Source of the DNA: Oxalobacteraceae bacterium UBA6018
GTDB lineage: Bacteria > Pseudomonadota > Gammaproteobacteria > Burkholderiales > Burkholderiaceae_D
Assembly (NCBI GenBank): GCA_002428015.1
Contig: DIZW01000128.1
Coordinates: 29,270 to 93,269 of the forward strand
Length of the DNA stretch: 64,000 nt
Direction: 5' to 3'
Positions within the stretch are counted from its first letter, which is position 1. Every line of letters starts with the position of its first letter. A program made the translations under genes and the position numbers. The notes under the pieces were generated by a model, which saw only the letters and a program-made list of their open reading frames with translations, did no database searches and was not told the DNA's origin. Of this stretch, positions 26,538 through 36,353 are shown in pieces.

Positions 26538-27833
26538 TCATGCCGCCGCAATGCTCGCCGCCGCGTGATCCTCATTCTTGTTGAGCAGGCGCCACAGTAC
26601 GCCGGCAATCAACATGAATAGGTGGCCCGTGAGCGCGAACGTCAAGAAATCCTGAGTGTTCATAAACAGGATGAAACAAATCACGGCCACATAGTAAAGG
26701 TACGATCCAATATCCTGAGCAACATGGCGAAAACGCGCGAACAAGCCATAGACCCGATAAAGGAAGACCAGATACATAACGCCGAGGACGGCCCCGGCTT
26801 TGAAGAAGGCGCCAACGTATTGATTATGTGGTGATGTGCCCTGCACTTCGTCGAATCCAATTGATGAGAGCAGGTCGAGCGAAAAGCCACCAAATCGACT
26901 GCCAAACAAGAAGCGACTGACCGAAGAAACCAGGTCGGAGAACATTAATCCAATGATGTCCGAGCGGCCTGCCGACCCTTCCGAAAAATCGCCGTCCGCC
27001 AATAAGCGCAGATCATCGAATTTGGTCGTCAAGAGGTCGAGCAGCACGTTATCATCGGCAGACATAACATCGACTATTACCACGCCCACGCTTGCGACAA
27101 TTGCGGCGAGCGCGACGAGGCGCACGACAGTGCCAGCGGCGCCGGCGTCGCGGCGCCTCATCACATGCAAGGTGGCCATACCCAAGAACAGCACAATCCC
27201 TAAAATCGCCTGTCGAGATACCACCAGGATCGGAAAGACGCCGCACAGAAGGGCGCCAGCAAGGCCGACCGCACGCCCAGAGCGCGAGCGCGGATAACCT
27301 GCAAATATAAGCCCCATCAATAGCATGGAACAAAGCGCTGAATACACAGCGAACGCGTTGACGCCATCCGTACCAAAAATTGGCACGTCAAATAAAACAA
27401 TCTCGTCACGCAACGATAGGATAGGGGTATTGATGATAATACATAGCATTAATCCTGCAAAACAAACGCAAATCCAGAACAACGAGCGACATAGCCGAGG
27501 GATGTTCCAATTGAGGCTGTAACCGATAAAAAAACTCATATAAACCGCAATGAAACGTGCCACTGAAAATAGCGGGCGCATATCCTGGCCGAGCAAGACC
27601 TGGACCCCAGCCAAGAGTAATGATCCGGCGAAGAACGCGATGATCCATAAGCTGACACCGTCCACCCGAATGCTGCGCACGATGAATATTCCAACCCCAA
27701 GCACCAGCAAATCTGTCGTTGCCAGCGGCAGTCCCTCCATCATCAGGCCACCAAGATTGATCGGCAAGGCGAAGGCGAGCACAAGTGCCAACTCGATCCA
27801 GCGACTGTGCCCATTGGTGCTAGCTCGCCCCAT
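26538..27833 (-). CDS. Wzy-like polysaccharide polymerase / O-antigen ligase family
   Basis: 431 aa, very hydrophobic, with about 10-12 membrane helices and a larger periplasmic loop in the second half (about residues 265-340, including SAGRSDIIGLM and GTSPHNQYVGAFF). The H-N-x-Y/F pattern in that loop is common in Wzy and WaaL proteins. Next to a flippase and upstream glycosyltransferases, polymerase (Wzy) is the best reading, joining lipid-linked repeat units in the periplasm. Its ATG follows the stop of the flippase-deacetylase gene with no gap. Confidence 0.75.
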   Translation of the reverse strand: MGRASTNGHSRWIELALVLAFALPINLGGLMMEGLPLATTDLLVLGVGIFIVRSIRVDGVSLWIIAFFAGSLLLAGVQVLLGQDMRPLFSVARFIAVYMSFFIGYSLNWNIPRLCRSLFWICVCFAGLMLCIIINTPILSLRDEIVLFDVPIFGTDGVNAFAVYSALCSMLLMGLIFAGYPRSRSGRAVGLAGALLCGVFPILVVSRQAILGIVLFLGMATLHVMRRRDAGAAGTVVRLVALAAIVASVGVVIVDVMSADDNVLLDLLTTKFDDLRLLADGDFSEGSAGRSDIIGLMFSDLVSSVSRFLFGSRFGGFSLDLLSSIGFDEVQGTSPHNQYVGAFFKAGAVLGVMYLVFLYRVYGLFARFRHVAQDIGSYLYYVAVICFILFMNTQDFLTFALTGHLFMLIAGVLWRLLNKNEDHAAASIAAA

Positions 27834-30305
27834 CTAGTTGTCTCCACGAACAAGGAACTTCTTCAGATCGAGTTCGCGTGAAAATTGTGTACCGACCACC
27901 CGCTGTGACGAAACGAGTGCACGGATTTGTCCACGTAGGACGCCAGGAAGAAGAAAATAGATGCGTCGCAAATAATACCGCACAGGGAAAATTTTAACCT
28001 TGCGCGGACAATGAATATACATTACGGCTCCGCGCACTTTCACCGATATCGACAGACGGACGGCGGCGCGCCGCACCACAATGCGCTCGATCTCAATGCG
28101 GCCGTCGCGACTATGCGCATGCGCACCCTGCCATTGCAATATCGCTAATTTTATCCATTCGGGGAATGGTGTAATTGTCGCCTCAGAGACGCGATTCCCC
28201 CCCAGCATTGCCCTCAGCAGTTGTAACGACCATGAATTGAACGCTATATCTGGAACCCGGTAGGTGCCAAAGCAGTGTGCAACTATGTGCTCGTCCAGTA
28301 CCTCGAAACGATAGCCAAGCGTCGCAAGGACAGCAACGTTGTCAGTGTGGGAGTCGAAGAACCTCCCCTGTAAGTCTTTCTGATGCGAGACTAGGCAAAG
28401 CGGAATCCCCTCGGCGCGCATGGCGGTGGCGGCATCGCGAAACTGAGCCGTTGGCGTATAGTCCGGCGAGAGGCTGCGGCCGTTCAGCGCCGAGACCGGC
28501 ACTTCGAATATACGATGTTCGCCCGAATCGAACCTCAACACCGGTACATTCTCTGCGACGTTCTGGAAGTCGAACGTTTCGCCGTTGTCCGCAATGACCG
28601 TCGCTGCTTGCACCGAACTAGAAAATACACGAATACCGTGGTTGACCAAAGCACATCGAAGCGCATCGGTAATTGGGCGATACTTTCCCGACCGGAATGC
28701 GACTGGCCCCCCTCCAAACAACTCGTCGAACTCGCGCATCCACCTTGAAACGATACTGCGTTCATTCCCTTCAGCATATGCATACGACTGTGCGCCAAAC
28801 ACGACATTTTCCCCAGTCACGCGGCAGCCGTTGCGCGCATCCCAATTTGGATGAACATGCAGTCCGAGACGGACCAAGCCCGCGCGCTGTGCGTGGTCGA
28901 GCATTGCATGAACGCGTGCCCAGGCACCCGGAAAGTGCCGGCGCATAGCAATAAACTGGCAAAGCTCGACAAAGATAGTCGCCTTGACACGCCGCTGCGC
29001 CATCCACTCTATCTGCCGCGACAGAGGAACGCAGATCTCATCTTCGATCGTCTGTACACTAATAGCCTGCGCTGTGACCGATGTTTCCGCTAGCTCCAGG
29101 TCGTAAGTCAAAAACACAATGGGGCCGTCAGCGGCTGCGACCGGGCTGGATATCGGGTTGCGCATAGGGCTTTGGGCGCGGCCCCAGCCAAAACGCATAC
29201 CCTGCATCACGATATATCCTGTCCATTGTTGGAAAGCAAAGCTTTGCATCACTTGACCCGCGATAGCTCCGAGAATGCCAATCTTCGGTATCAAGAGCAA
29301 GAAAATAAAAACCGACGTTGTATTTGACAAGACCACAGCTTGAAGAAGGCTTCCATTTTTTCCGTTTGTCATCAACGGCGGTTGCATGATCGAGTAATGA
29401 ACGATGCAGAGGCCGGCGGAAACAAATCCGATCAACAAGACAACATTCAGTTCCATTGCGCGAAAAATGTGCATATTGAACGAGTGACCAAATGCGGCCT
29501 GGGCAACGAAGAGCGCTGCGAATGCCGTAAACATTGCGATGCAAGCGCGATTGAGAGTGACCAGCGCCTTGGACATTGTTTTTATCACACCATTCAGCAC
29601 GATGAAATACGTCGCTAGCGCAGAAAAAAGGTTCAGAATCAGCTTGTAGGCGAGATACGTCGCAATTTGCGCCTCCCCTACGCCGAAGATTGCCAAAAAG
29701 CGTAAGTCCATTACCGACGTAAGCGCGCCAATGATTCGGTTGACGGAAATCGCGTAGTCATCCTTGGATGAAGTCGACAAACGGAATTTGTGCAAGTCGA
29801 CCATATGTTCGCGCAACATCAACCTAAGCAGCAATGCGCAGGTGATCGCCGCGGTCACGCCGGTTGCTAGCTTGAATATCTCGAGCGTCGGAGACAATAA
29901 ATATGTCAGCAGCAGCACAAAATAAAAACCGCCCTCGTAAAATGTCGAATGCACCCGTTTGTTGAAATTAAAATAGTCGCGCGTGATCGTAATGAGAAAG
30001 ATGGGGCAAGTTACGAGTGAAACGAGGAAATATTCATTATTATTGATATTCAGTCCGACGCTAATCAGCATCGCGACCAAGGCGCGCAGACTCAAATCGC
30101 CCATTGTTAAGCCGACCTGGGCTTTTCCGTTGAGAATGCGGCCGGAGATTCCGAAATCGACAATTAACGTGGCGATTTGGGCCGAATTGATAGCTAGCGC
30201 CAAGCCCACCGAATAGTTAGTGCGAAATCCAAAATGCCCCAGCAAATACATCATTGCCAGGGGGAATGTGCGAATTAGAATTGATACCGCCGAAAGAAGT
30301 CTCAT
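27834..30305 (-). CDS. Flippase (Wzx-like) fused to a polysaccharide deacetylase-like domain
   Basis: 823 aa in one uninterrupted frame. Residues 1 to about 375 are a multi-helix membrane domain resembling Wzx/MATE-type oligosaccharide flippases (FGISGRILNGKAQVG, then helices to GILGAIAGQVM). Residues about 396-680 look like a NodB-type polysaccharide deacetylase: metal-binding Asp402/Glu404 in FLTYDLE, GLHVHP with His483 and His485, the AFRSGKY motif near 536-542, and LVSHQKDL near 638-645. A C-terminal 140 residues have no clear assignment. Fusing export to N- or O-deacetylation in one chain is unusual. The topology that would place the enzyme domain needs testing. Confidence 0.72.
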   Translation of the reverse strand: MRLLSAVSILIRTFPLAMMYLLGHFGFRTNYSVGLALAINSAQIATLIVDFGISGRILNGKAQVGLTMGDLSLRALVAMLISVGLNINNNEYFLVSLVTCPIFLITITRDYFNFNKRVHSTFYEGGFYFVLLLTYLLSPTLEIFKLATGVTAAITCALLLRLMLREHMVDLHKFRLSTSSKDDYAISVNRIIGALTSVMDLRFLAIFGVGEAQIATYLAYKLILNLFSALATYFIVLNGVIKTMSKALVTLNRACIAMFTAFAALFVAQAAFGHSFNMHIFRAMELNVVLLIGFVSAGLCIVHYSIMQPPLMTNGKNGSLLQAVVLSNTTSVFIFLLLIPKIGILGAIAGQVMQSFAFQQWTGYIVMQGMRFGWGRAQSPMRNPISSPVAAADGPIVFLTYDLELAETSVTAQAISVQTIEDEICVPLSRQIEWMAQRRVKATIFVELCQFIAMRRHFPGAWARVHAMLDHAQRAGLVRLGLHVHPNWDARNGCRVTGENVVFGAQSYAYAEGNERSIVSRWMREFDELFGGGPVAFRSGKYRPITDALRCALVNHGIRVFSSSVQAATVIADNGETFDFQNVAENVPVLRFDSGEHRIFEVPVSALNGRSLSPDYTPTAQFRDAATAMRAEGIPLCLVSHQKDLQGRFFDSHTDNVAVLATLGYRFEVLDEHIVAHCFGTYRVPDIAFNSWSLQLLRAMLGGNRVSEATITPFPEWIKLAILQWQGAHAHSRDGRIEIERIVVRRAAVRLSISVKVRGAVMYIHCPRKVKIFPVRYYLRRIYFLLPGVLRGQIRALVSSQRVVGTQFSRELDLKKFLVRGDN

Positions 30306-30308
30306 AGC

Positions 30309-31265
30309 CTAACCAAAGTTCACTTCAAGATTCGTGAAAGCACACTCGCGGCCGCCAAAATTGCGCTTGAATTTCGCAATTGCTATTGCTGCCGCGTCGG
30401 TGCTGGTTGCGCCGCCAAAATCGTAGGCAGTCACGTCCAGATCGCGTAATACGCGCATGATTTCAATCTGCAGAAAGGCGCCCGCTGCTCTATGGCACTT
30501 AGCATCGCTGCCGCCGTACAAATAGGTCGCGCTGCGCGCCGAGCATGCGATGACGGCAAAGTTCTGCGTCTGCCCATTATGCTCAACCCCGAAGAAGCGA
30601 ATGCGCGAGGAATATTTCGAGTACGCCCAAAAAACAAGCAGGCGCAATCGCGACTGCCAGGGAAACCGGTCCCCGCGCCGCGCATAAGCCTGAGCTGCCA
30701 GTGCAACCACTTTTGTCGGCGATGGCACAACAAGACGAAGCGCTTCTTCACCAGCAATACGCAGCAAGCGACGGCGGTCTGGAGGCAAGGCAGCGATAAT
30801 GTCGGCGAACGGCGATGCGATATCATTCACATAGGTTGTAAATGGTTCGCGCCGCACGACGTAACGTTGCTCAAGCGATACGAGTGCCTCGGTCGGCATG
30901 CGATTAAGCGCATAGCTGGCAATGTCGAGGCCTGCCAACCGAAACTTGTGCCGTAGCGCTTCGATTTGATCTGCCAGCATCACGCTGTGGACGGCAGCAT
31001 CACCGCCCCTGAAATCAGGACCGTTGAATGCAAATGCACGCGTTCTGCCGCGCCATAGGGCGCGTAGAGGAACCGCCATCAACCATGATGACGATGTTCC
31101 GCATTCGCGCTTCGCCTCAACGACAAATGGTAAATTCAACTTGAGCAGATGAATGATCGCGTCGATCAAGGAATTACCGGCAGAGCCAACGCGTAGGACG
31201 GCGACCCGACGCAGAAAAAAGGCAATGCTAACGGTGCTAGGTGCGTTCATAGATACACAATACAT
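30309..31265 (-). CDS. FemAB/GNAT-like acyl or aminoacyl transferase
   Basis: 318 aa with a C-terminal GNAT-fold signature: FFGVEHNGQTQNFAVIA, TYLYGGSDAKCHRAAGAFLQIEIMRVL and YDFGGA...IAKFKRNFGG. This is the pattern of FemAB-type and Acetyltransf_6 proteins in exopolysaccharide loci. The N-terminal part is weakly conserved. A likely role is to transfer an acyl or aminoacyl group to the glycan. The start may be ATG 31265 or ATG 31250; neither has a clear ribosome site. It overlaps the DegT-like gene upstream and ends 3 bases before the flippase-deacetylase gene. Confidence 0.6.
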   Translation of the reverse strand: MYCVSMNAPSTVSIAFFLRRVAVLRVGSAGNSLIDAIIHLLKLNLPFVVEAKRECGTSSSWLMAVPLRALWRGRTRAFAFNGPDFRGGDAAVHSVMLADQIEALRHKFRLAGLDIASYALNRMPTEALVSLEQRYVVRREPFTTYVNDIASPFADIIAALPPDRRRLLRIAGEEALRLVVPSPTKVVALAAQAYARRGDRFPWQSRLRLLVFWAYSKYSSRIRFFGVEHNGQTQNFAVIACSARSATYLYGGSDAKCHRAAGAFLQIEIMRVLRDLDVTAYDFGGATSTDAAAIAIAKFKRNFGGRECAFTNLEVNFG

Positions 31266-32169
31266 TCTGGTTCATCATCTCAAGCAAACGGGGGGTGCGC
31301 TGTATACCGTCATACGTTTGGCAGTCCGGCCACATCGGATGAGCACGCAAGCCCCGCGCCTGGGCATCGGCGCGGGTTACCAGGCATCCCCACTGCGCGG
31401 CGTCGGCCTGTGGCAAATCATGCGCATGCGCCCAGCGCGCGCGCCGATCGCGAGCACGCCGCTGCGTCATTGTCAGCAAGCCCAGCAAATAATACTGAAG
31501 CACGCTCATGGGCCGAGGTGCGCCGCCCGTTGGTAGTGGCGAAGCACTGACACTTGCGTTCGCTGCGCGGCGGCTATTGACGCTATCTATCAGGCGCTTC
31601 ATGAATCCGCCGCGAGCTGCTAGCGACATGCTGACCGCGGCCATCGCCGCCCGCGCGGCGAGTAGGGGCGAAAGCGAGCGCGGCACCTGGCATACCGGTG
31701 GGATACATGCCCCGCCAAGCAAGAATGGAACTTCTTTCGAAAACGAAAACGTGAAATACACTGACGTACTCGTGTTTCGCAGTGCTTCGTCCAGCACAAG
31801 GCGATGCGCGTAGTCGACAATGAGCACCTTGCCATGGTCTCGAACTAGCGTTTCGATCGACGCTAGCTCAGGGATTGGTTGGCCCCAGTACGAGTGAACA
31901 ATGATTGCCTCACACGCGGCCACGGCAAAGCCAAGTTGCTCCGGGTCCAGCTTAAGCGTATTGTCCGCGATATCAATCCAGTGCACGCGGCGCCCATGCT
32001 GGCGGATACGGTCCGCAATCGACGTATTGCAGCTGAACACTGGCACGCCGATCTTCGCATTGATGGCCGTCCGGGCAAGGATGATGGCGAGAATAGCATC
32101 ACTACCACGGAAATAGAGCCCTGCCTTGTGCAACGATGCGTTAGACGAGCTCACGCGTAGATCCCGCAC
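31237..32169 (-). CDS. Short DegT/DnrJ-like protein (probable PLP enzyme)
   Basis: 310 aa, about 80 residues shorter than usual DegT-family aminotransferases. Recognisable remnants are FRGSDAILAII near the N-terminus, EAIIVHSYWGQPIP, VLIVDYAHRL (the position of the family's D-A-AH motif) and FSFSKEVPFLLGGA, where Lys would bind PLP. The C-terminal domain is reduced and alanine/arginine-rich. It may be an active but trimmed aminotransferase, or a non-catalytic relative. GTG start at 32169. It lies 31 bases after asnB-like and overlaps the FemAB-like gene, so these three may act on one modification. Confidence 0.55.
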   Translation of the reverse strand: MRDLRVSSSNASLHKAGLYFRGSDAILAIILARTAINAKIGVPVFSCNTSIADRIRQHGRRVHWIDIADNTLKLDPEQLGFAVAACEAIIVHSYWGQPIPELASIETLVRDHGKVLIVDYAHRLVLDEALRNTSTSVYFTFSFSKEVPFLLGGACIPPVCQVPRSLSPLLAARAAMAAVSMSLAARGGFMKRLIDSVNSRRAANASVSASPLPTGGAPRPMSVLQYYLLGLLTMTQRRARDRRARWAHAHDLPQADAAQWGCLVTRADAQARGLRAHPMWPDCQTYDGIQRTPRLLEMMNQNVLCIYERT

Positions 32170-32200
32170 GGCTCAAGCGATTCCGAGCCCATGGTATGTC

Positions 32201-34105
32201 TCATAGACTATTCTTCCAATTGAGAAAATTATAGATCACCCATAGCTGAAACGCTTCGTTAACGGTCCGCGGATCATGGGAGAACAGCCGTTTCACGTCC
32301 AACATGGCGCCGATCGAATGCCGATCCGCGCTGATTAGTTCGCGCAAATCGCGGCCAAGCGCACCTTTGAACCAGTGCTCAATTGGAACTCCGAAACCTG
32401 TCTTGGGGCGATAGATCTTATCGCGAGCGACGTAGTTGGTGGCAAGACGTTTAATCGGTTCTTTGGAAATGCCACCGCGCAACTTATATGCGTCGGGCAC
32501 CCGCAGGGAAAAATCGATAATGTCGCGATCTAAGAATGGAACCCGTATCTCGACTGAATTGGCCATCGCCATCTTGTCCGCTCGCATTAACAGGAGCTCA
32601 GGCAGGCGTAATTGTAGCTCGATAAAAGTCAAGCGCTGGAGGAATGTTGCGTCCGGCCGCAAGGCGTCGATTTTGGCATAGTAAGGCGCCACCACATCGA
32701 ATGAATCAACGGCACCCATTGCGTTTTTGAAATCGGCCGAGAGAATCGATTGCTTTTCCAATTCGTAATACGCGACCGCAGACGACATGAACAATTCCTG
32801 CCCCCGTCCCCGCCGTTCGAGTACGTCTCGAATCTTACGCACTTTGGGATGGGTGCTTGCGCCAAGCACCCGCGAAGCCAGAGAACTCACCGCACGCGGC
32901 AGCCTCGATAACGGTTTCCACAACTGGTCATGGTGACGCATAAACCGTCGATAGCTGCCATATCCGCAAAACAGCTCGTCCGCCCCCTCGCCGGCCTGCA
33001 ACACCGTCACGCCGTTATCTTTGGCCAATTTAGTAACAAAGTACAATGGCACAACGACCGGATCGGAAATCGGTTCGTCCTGCAGTTTGGCCAATGATCG
33101 CGAGGTGTCGAGCAGGTCCTGCTCCGAGATGCGGACTTCATGATGGACGCTGCCGATTTCGCTCGCCATCGCGCGGGCGATCGCGGAATCGTCGTGAAAA
33201 TTGCTGGCGTTATCCATTCCGACCGTGAAGGTCTTGACGCGCTCAGGCGCAATCAATTCATTGAAGGCGCACAGGTTCAACGTTGAATCAACGCCGCCGG
33301 AAAACATCACACCCACCGGGACGTCCGATGCCAGACGCTTCTTGACTGCAGCCCGAAACAGCGACTCGAGTTCCTCATCGAGCTCGCCAAATGGTCGAGA
33401 ATGATCGACGTTTGGAAGCGGCAACCAATATTTTTCGACGCGCGGTAACGCGCTGCGGCGCGGCGCCAGCTCAAGCGTACTGGCCGCCTCAAGCTTGCAC
33501 ACGCCGCGTATCAACGTGTGCGGCGGCGGCACCATTAAATACGTGAGGTAGTGGTAGAAAGCGGTCGGATCGGTGCTCTTATCGATACCGGGATAACAGA
33601 GAATGGCCTTGATTTCGGAGGCAAAGATAAACCTCCCGTCGACAAGCGCATAGTAGAGCGGTTTGACACCGGCGCGGTCGCGGGCCAGGATCAATTCGTT
33701 ACGCTCGCAGTCCCACAGGCCCAACGCAAAATCGCCGTCAAGATACTCGTGAAAACGGCGACCGTACTCCTTATAGAGGTAAAGGATGACTTCGGTGTCT
33801 GAGTCTGAACGGAAATGATGCCCCTTTGCCAGCAACTGCTGGCGCAGGTGTTTGAAGTTGTAAATCTCGCCGTTAAAGGTAAGCCATACTTTGCGATCGG
33901 GTGTCGCCATCGGTTGATGTCCTGCCGGACTAAGGTCAAGGATGGCTAGACGCCGGTGCGCCAGGGCGCACTGGCCATCTGCGGCAATCCACTCACCAGC
34001 ACCATCGGGGCCTCGATGCTGCATCGAGTCCGCCATTGTTCGCAGGACGAGCGGCGACACCGCTTCGCGGTTTTGCAGGTTGAAAATCCCAAGAATGCCA
34101 CACAT
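32201..34105 (-). CDS. asnB: Asparagine synthetase-like glutamine amidotransferase
   Basis: 634 aa, the two-domain glutamine-hydrolysing form. The N-terminal Ntn glutaminase domain begins MCGILGIF with catalytic Cys2 and contains HRGPDG and LTFNGEIYNF. The synthetase domain has the PP-loop SGGVDSTLN (about 268) and later EGADELFCGYG. In polysaccharide loci such proteins commonly amidate uronic acid carboxyls rather than make asparagine, for example the WbpS type; this is inference from context. It is 9 bases downstream of the second bi-domain oxidoreductase. Confidence 0.9.
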   Translation of the reverse strand: MCGILGIFNLQNREAVSPLVLRTMADSMQHRGPDGAGEWIAADGQCALAHRRLAILDLSPAGHQPMATPDRKVWLTFNGEIYNFKHLRQQLLAKGHHFRSDSDTEVILYLYKEYGRRFHEYLDGDFALGLWDCERNELILARDRAGVKPLYYALVDGRFIFASEIKAILCYPGIDKSTDPTAFYHYLTYLMVPPPHTLIRGVCKLEAASTLELAPRRSALPRVEKYWLPLPNVDHSRPFGELDEELESLFRAAVKKRLASDVPVGVMFSGGVDSTLNLCAFNELIAPERVKTFTVGMDNASNFHDDSAIARAMASEIGSVHHEVRISEQDLLDTSRSLAKLQDEPISDPVVVPLYFVTKLAKDNGVTVLQAGEGADELFCGYGSYRRFMRHHDQLWKPLSRLPRAVSSLASRVLGASTHPKVRKIRDVLERRGRGQELFMSSAVAYYELEKQSILSADFKNAMGAVDSFDVVAPYYAKIDALRPDATFLQRLTFIELQLRLPELLLMRADKMAMANSVEIRVPFLDRDIIDFSLRVPDAYKLRGGISKEPIKRLATNYVARDKIYRPKTGFGVPIEHWFKGALGRDLRELISADRHSIGAMLDVKRLFSHDPRTVNEAFQLWVIYNFLNWKNSL

Positions 34106-34114
34106 CGCGCGCCC

Positions 34115-36334
34115 TCAGTCAGCCATGCAGGCAAGTACATCGTCGAATTTCCCATCGGAAATTCTTTCCATAAATGCTACGAGATCGATCCCCTGGCCAG
34201 ACATGGCGCTCTCGATAGCCGCATCGATCAACAGAGTCGCCCAAGCACCAGCACGCGCGTCGGCCCCTTGCTGATCGGCGTGCGCGTCGAGCGCCGCATC
34301 GCAAAACTCAGCCATTGCTGACAATTGCCCTTTATTACCTCGTTCGCGCCAGCCGACGGTCGGCGCGCAGCCATGTCCACGAATGCGGCGGTAATCATCG
34401 ACCACCACCGTACGGCCATTGCCAAACAATTCGAAATATTCTTTTCCTAGCTTGATATTCCCAATCGTCGTATAGCTAATATTGGCGACCGAACCATCAG
34501 CATAGCGGATGCTGATATGGATATCCGGATTCATGCGATCGGTTGGCCCAACAAAATGCGCAGATAGGAAAACCGGCGCCTCGCCGATGACCCAGTTGGC
34601 CAGATCGACAAAGTGCACGCCCTCGCCAAGTAGGCGGCCTCCCTCATCGGCACCGCTGGACCAATGCGCCCCAACCGCGCCTACGTTGACGCGAACATTG
34701 AATATGCGACGGCCTATGCCAACTGCGCGCTTCATCTGAACCATATACGGTGAAAAGCGCCGGTTGAAGCCGACGCGCACAACGCAGCCAGTGCGCTGCT
34801 GACGACGCACAATTTCAAGACAATCAAGCACCGACGTTGCCAATGGTTTTTCAACAAATACGTGCTTACCAGCGTCCAACCCGGCCAGGGCTATGGTCGC
34901 GTGTGAAGCATGCCGCGTCGATATGACGAGCGCATCGATATCGGCATCGGTGTAAATCTTGTCAAGATCGGAGGTTGCATAGTGTGCCGTCGTACTTCGC
35001 GCAGCAATGGCTGCGGACGCGCCCGACTTGCTGGCAATTGCTCCTATGCGCATCCTTGGAATTTTTTTAATGTTCGGAATGTGGATTGCTTTGGCATAGG
35101 CACCCACACCGACAATTCCTAAGCGCAGCAACGGACCAGAGGTGGGCACTGTTTCGCGCGCATAGCGGCAAGTTGATGCATCTTCCGGCAAGCCCGACTT
35201 GCCTGCAATCTGATAATCAAGCAGGACGCCAAAGGTGGCGCCGTTACCTCCCTTGACTCGCGCATATGCCTGCTTGGCGTCGTCGATATCAAAAGTCGCT
35301 GATACCAGATCACTTACGTCAAGTCGACGGTCCGCAAGCAAGCTGATGAAATAGGCGAGATTGCGCCTTTCCGTCCAACGAACATAGGCCAGCGGATAAT
35401 CGAGGCCATCAAGCTCATACTGCGCGTCGTATCGGCCAATTCCGTAAGAACAAGACAAGCGCAATTCAAGTTCCTTAGCGTACATCCGCGCACGATCAAG
35501 CCCCATCCCAATATCCCCGACGACGGCAACACGGCCGCGCTTGCGGCACAGTACAAATGCCTCGTTCACCAGCTCATCGGAGGCAGCGGAGGCACAAATG
35601 ACGACTCCGTCGAGCCCAACGCCGTCAGTTGCTCCGTTGATCCTATCGGGTGCGTCGCACGTGCGGGAATTGAAGACCAATTTGGCACACTTGCTTGCGA
35701 TGGCGCGGGCAACGCGCTCATCGTCGATATCGACGCCGTAGCATTCATACCCCATCGCGCAGGCTAAGCGCAGAGACAGCTGACCGATGAGGCCAAGGCC
35801 AACAATGCCAATGCGCTCGCCTGGAGATAATTCAAGACGCCGTATTCCTTGCATGGCAATACAGGCAAGCGCGCCGAATGCAGCGTGGCTGAACGGTACC
35901 GTGTCGGGGAGGGCAACGGCGAGATTCTTCGGCACAACATTGAACTGCGCGTGATTCGCCAATCCCGCACCCATGCAGGCCACGCGCTGCCCCGCGCGAA
36001 ACCCGGTCGCGTCGCTATCGGACTCTACTATGGTCCCGGCGCAGCTGTAGCCGATCTGGGTGAAACCGTCGAGTTTGGTGTGAATCGCCGCAATTGCGCT
36101 TGCTACGCCTTGCCGCTGTACCATGGTCCAAACTTGACCTGCACGGCTGCGCGACTGAATAGCCTTTTCAAGCAGACCGGCCGCACCGCTACGCTTGGTG
36201 ACAGCAGCGCCCTCCGTGCCAGAACTGATCAGGGAGAAAGCGCTCTGGACTAGGATACTGCCGCGCATGCGTGCCGGCACCGGGACTTCGATAATCTCGA
36301 CCTGCCCTTGTCCGGATAGAAAAATCTGTTTCAT
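34115..36334 (-). CDS. Bi-domain oxidoreductase: alcohol dehydrogenase-like plus Gfo/Idh/MocA (copy 2)
   Basis: 739 aa, same architecture as 23223-25358. The first half has AGQRVACMGAGLANHAQF and the NAD loop GIVGLGLIGQLSLRL. The second half has LGIVGVGAYAKAIHIPN, the EKPLATS motif and VGFNRRFSPYMV. Both halves retain nucleotide-binding loops, so both may be active. The copies are clearly diverged throughout, which argues against a recent duplication. It is followed 9 bases later by the amidotransferase and preceded by the second heparinase-like gene. Confidence 0.85.
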   Translation of the reverse strand: MKQIFLSGQGQVEIIEVPVPARMRGSILVQSAFSLISSGTEGAAVTKRSGAAGLLEKAIQSRSRAGQVWTMVQRQGVASAIAAIHTKLDGFTQIGYSCAGTIVESDSDATGFRAGQRVACMGAGLANHAQFNVVPKNLAVALPDTVPFSHAAFGALACIAMQGIRRLELSPGERIGIVGLGLIGQLSLRLACAMGYECYGVDIDDERVARAIASKCAKLVFNSRTCDAPDRINGATDGVGLDGVVICASAASDELVNEAFVLCRKRGRVAVVGDIGMGLDRARMYAKELELRLSCSYGIGRYDAQYELDGLDYPLAYVRWTERRNLAYFISLLADRRLDVSDLVSATFDIDDAKQAYARVKGGNGATFGVLLDYQIAGKSGLPEDASTCRYARETVPTSGPLLRLGIVGVGAYAKAIHIPNIKKIPRMRIGAIASKSGASAAIAARSTTAHYATSDLDKIYTDADIDALVISTRHASHATIALAGLDAGKHVFVEKPLATSVLDCLEIVRRQQRTGCVVRVGFNRRFSPYMVQMKRAVGIGRRIFNVRVNVGAVGAHWSSGADEGGRLLGEGVHFVDLANWVIGEAPVFLSAHFVGPTDRMNPDIHISIRYADGSVANISYTTIGNIKLGKEYFELFGNGRTVVVDDYRRIRGHGCAPTVGWRERGNKGQLSAMAEFCDAALDAHADQQGADARAGAWATLLIDAAIESAMSGQGIDLVAFMERISDGKFDDVLACMAD

Positions 36335-36353
36335 ATGCGCTTAAGTGGGAAAT

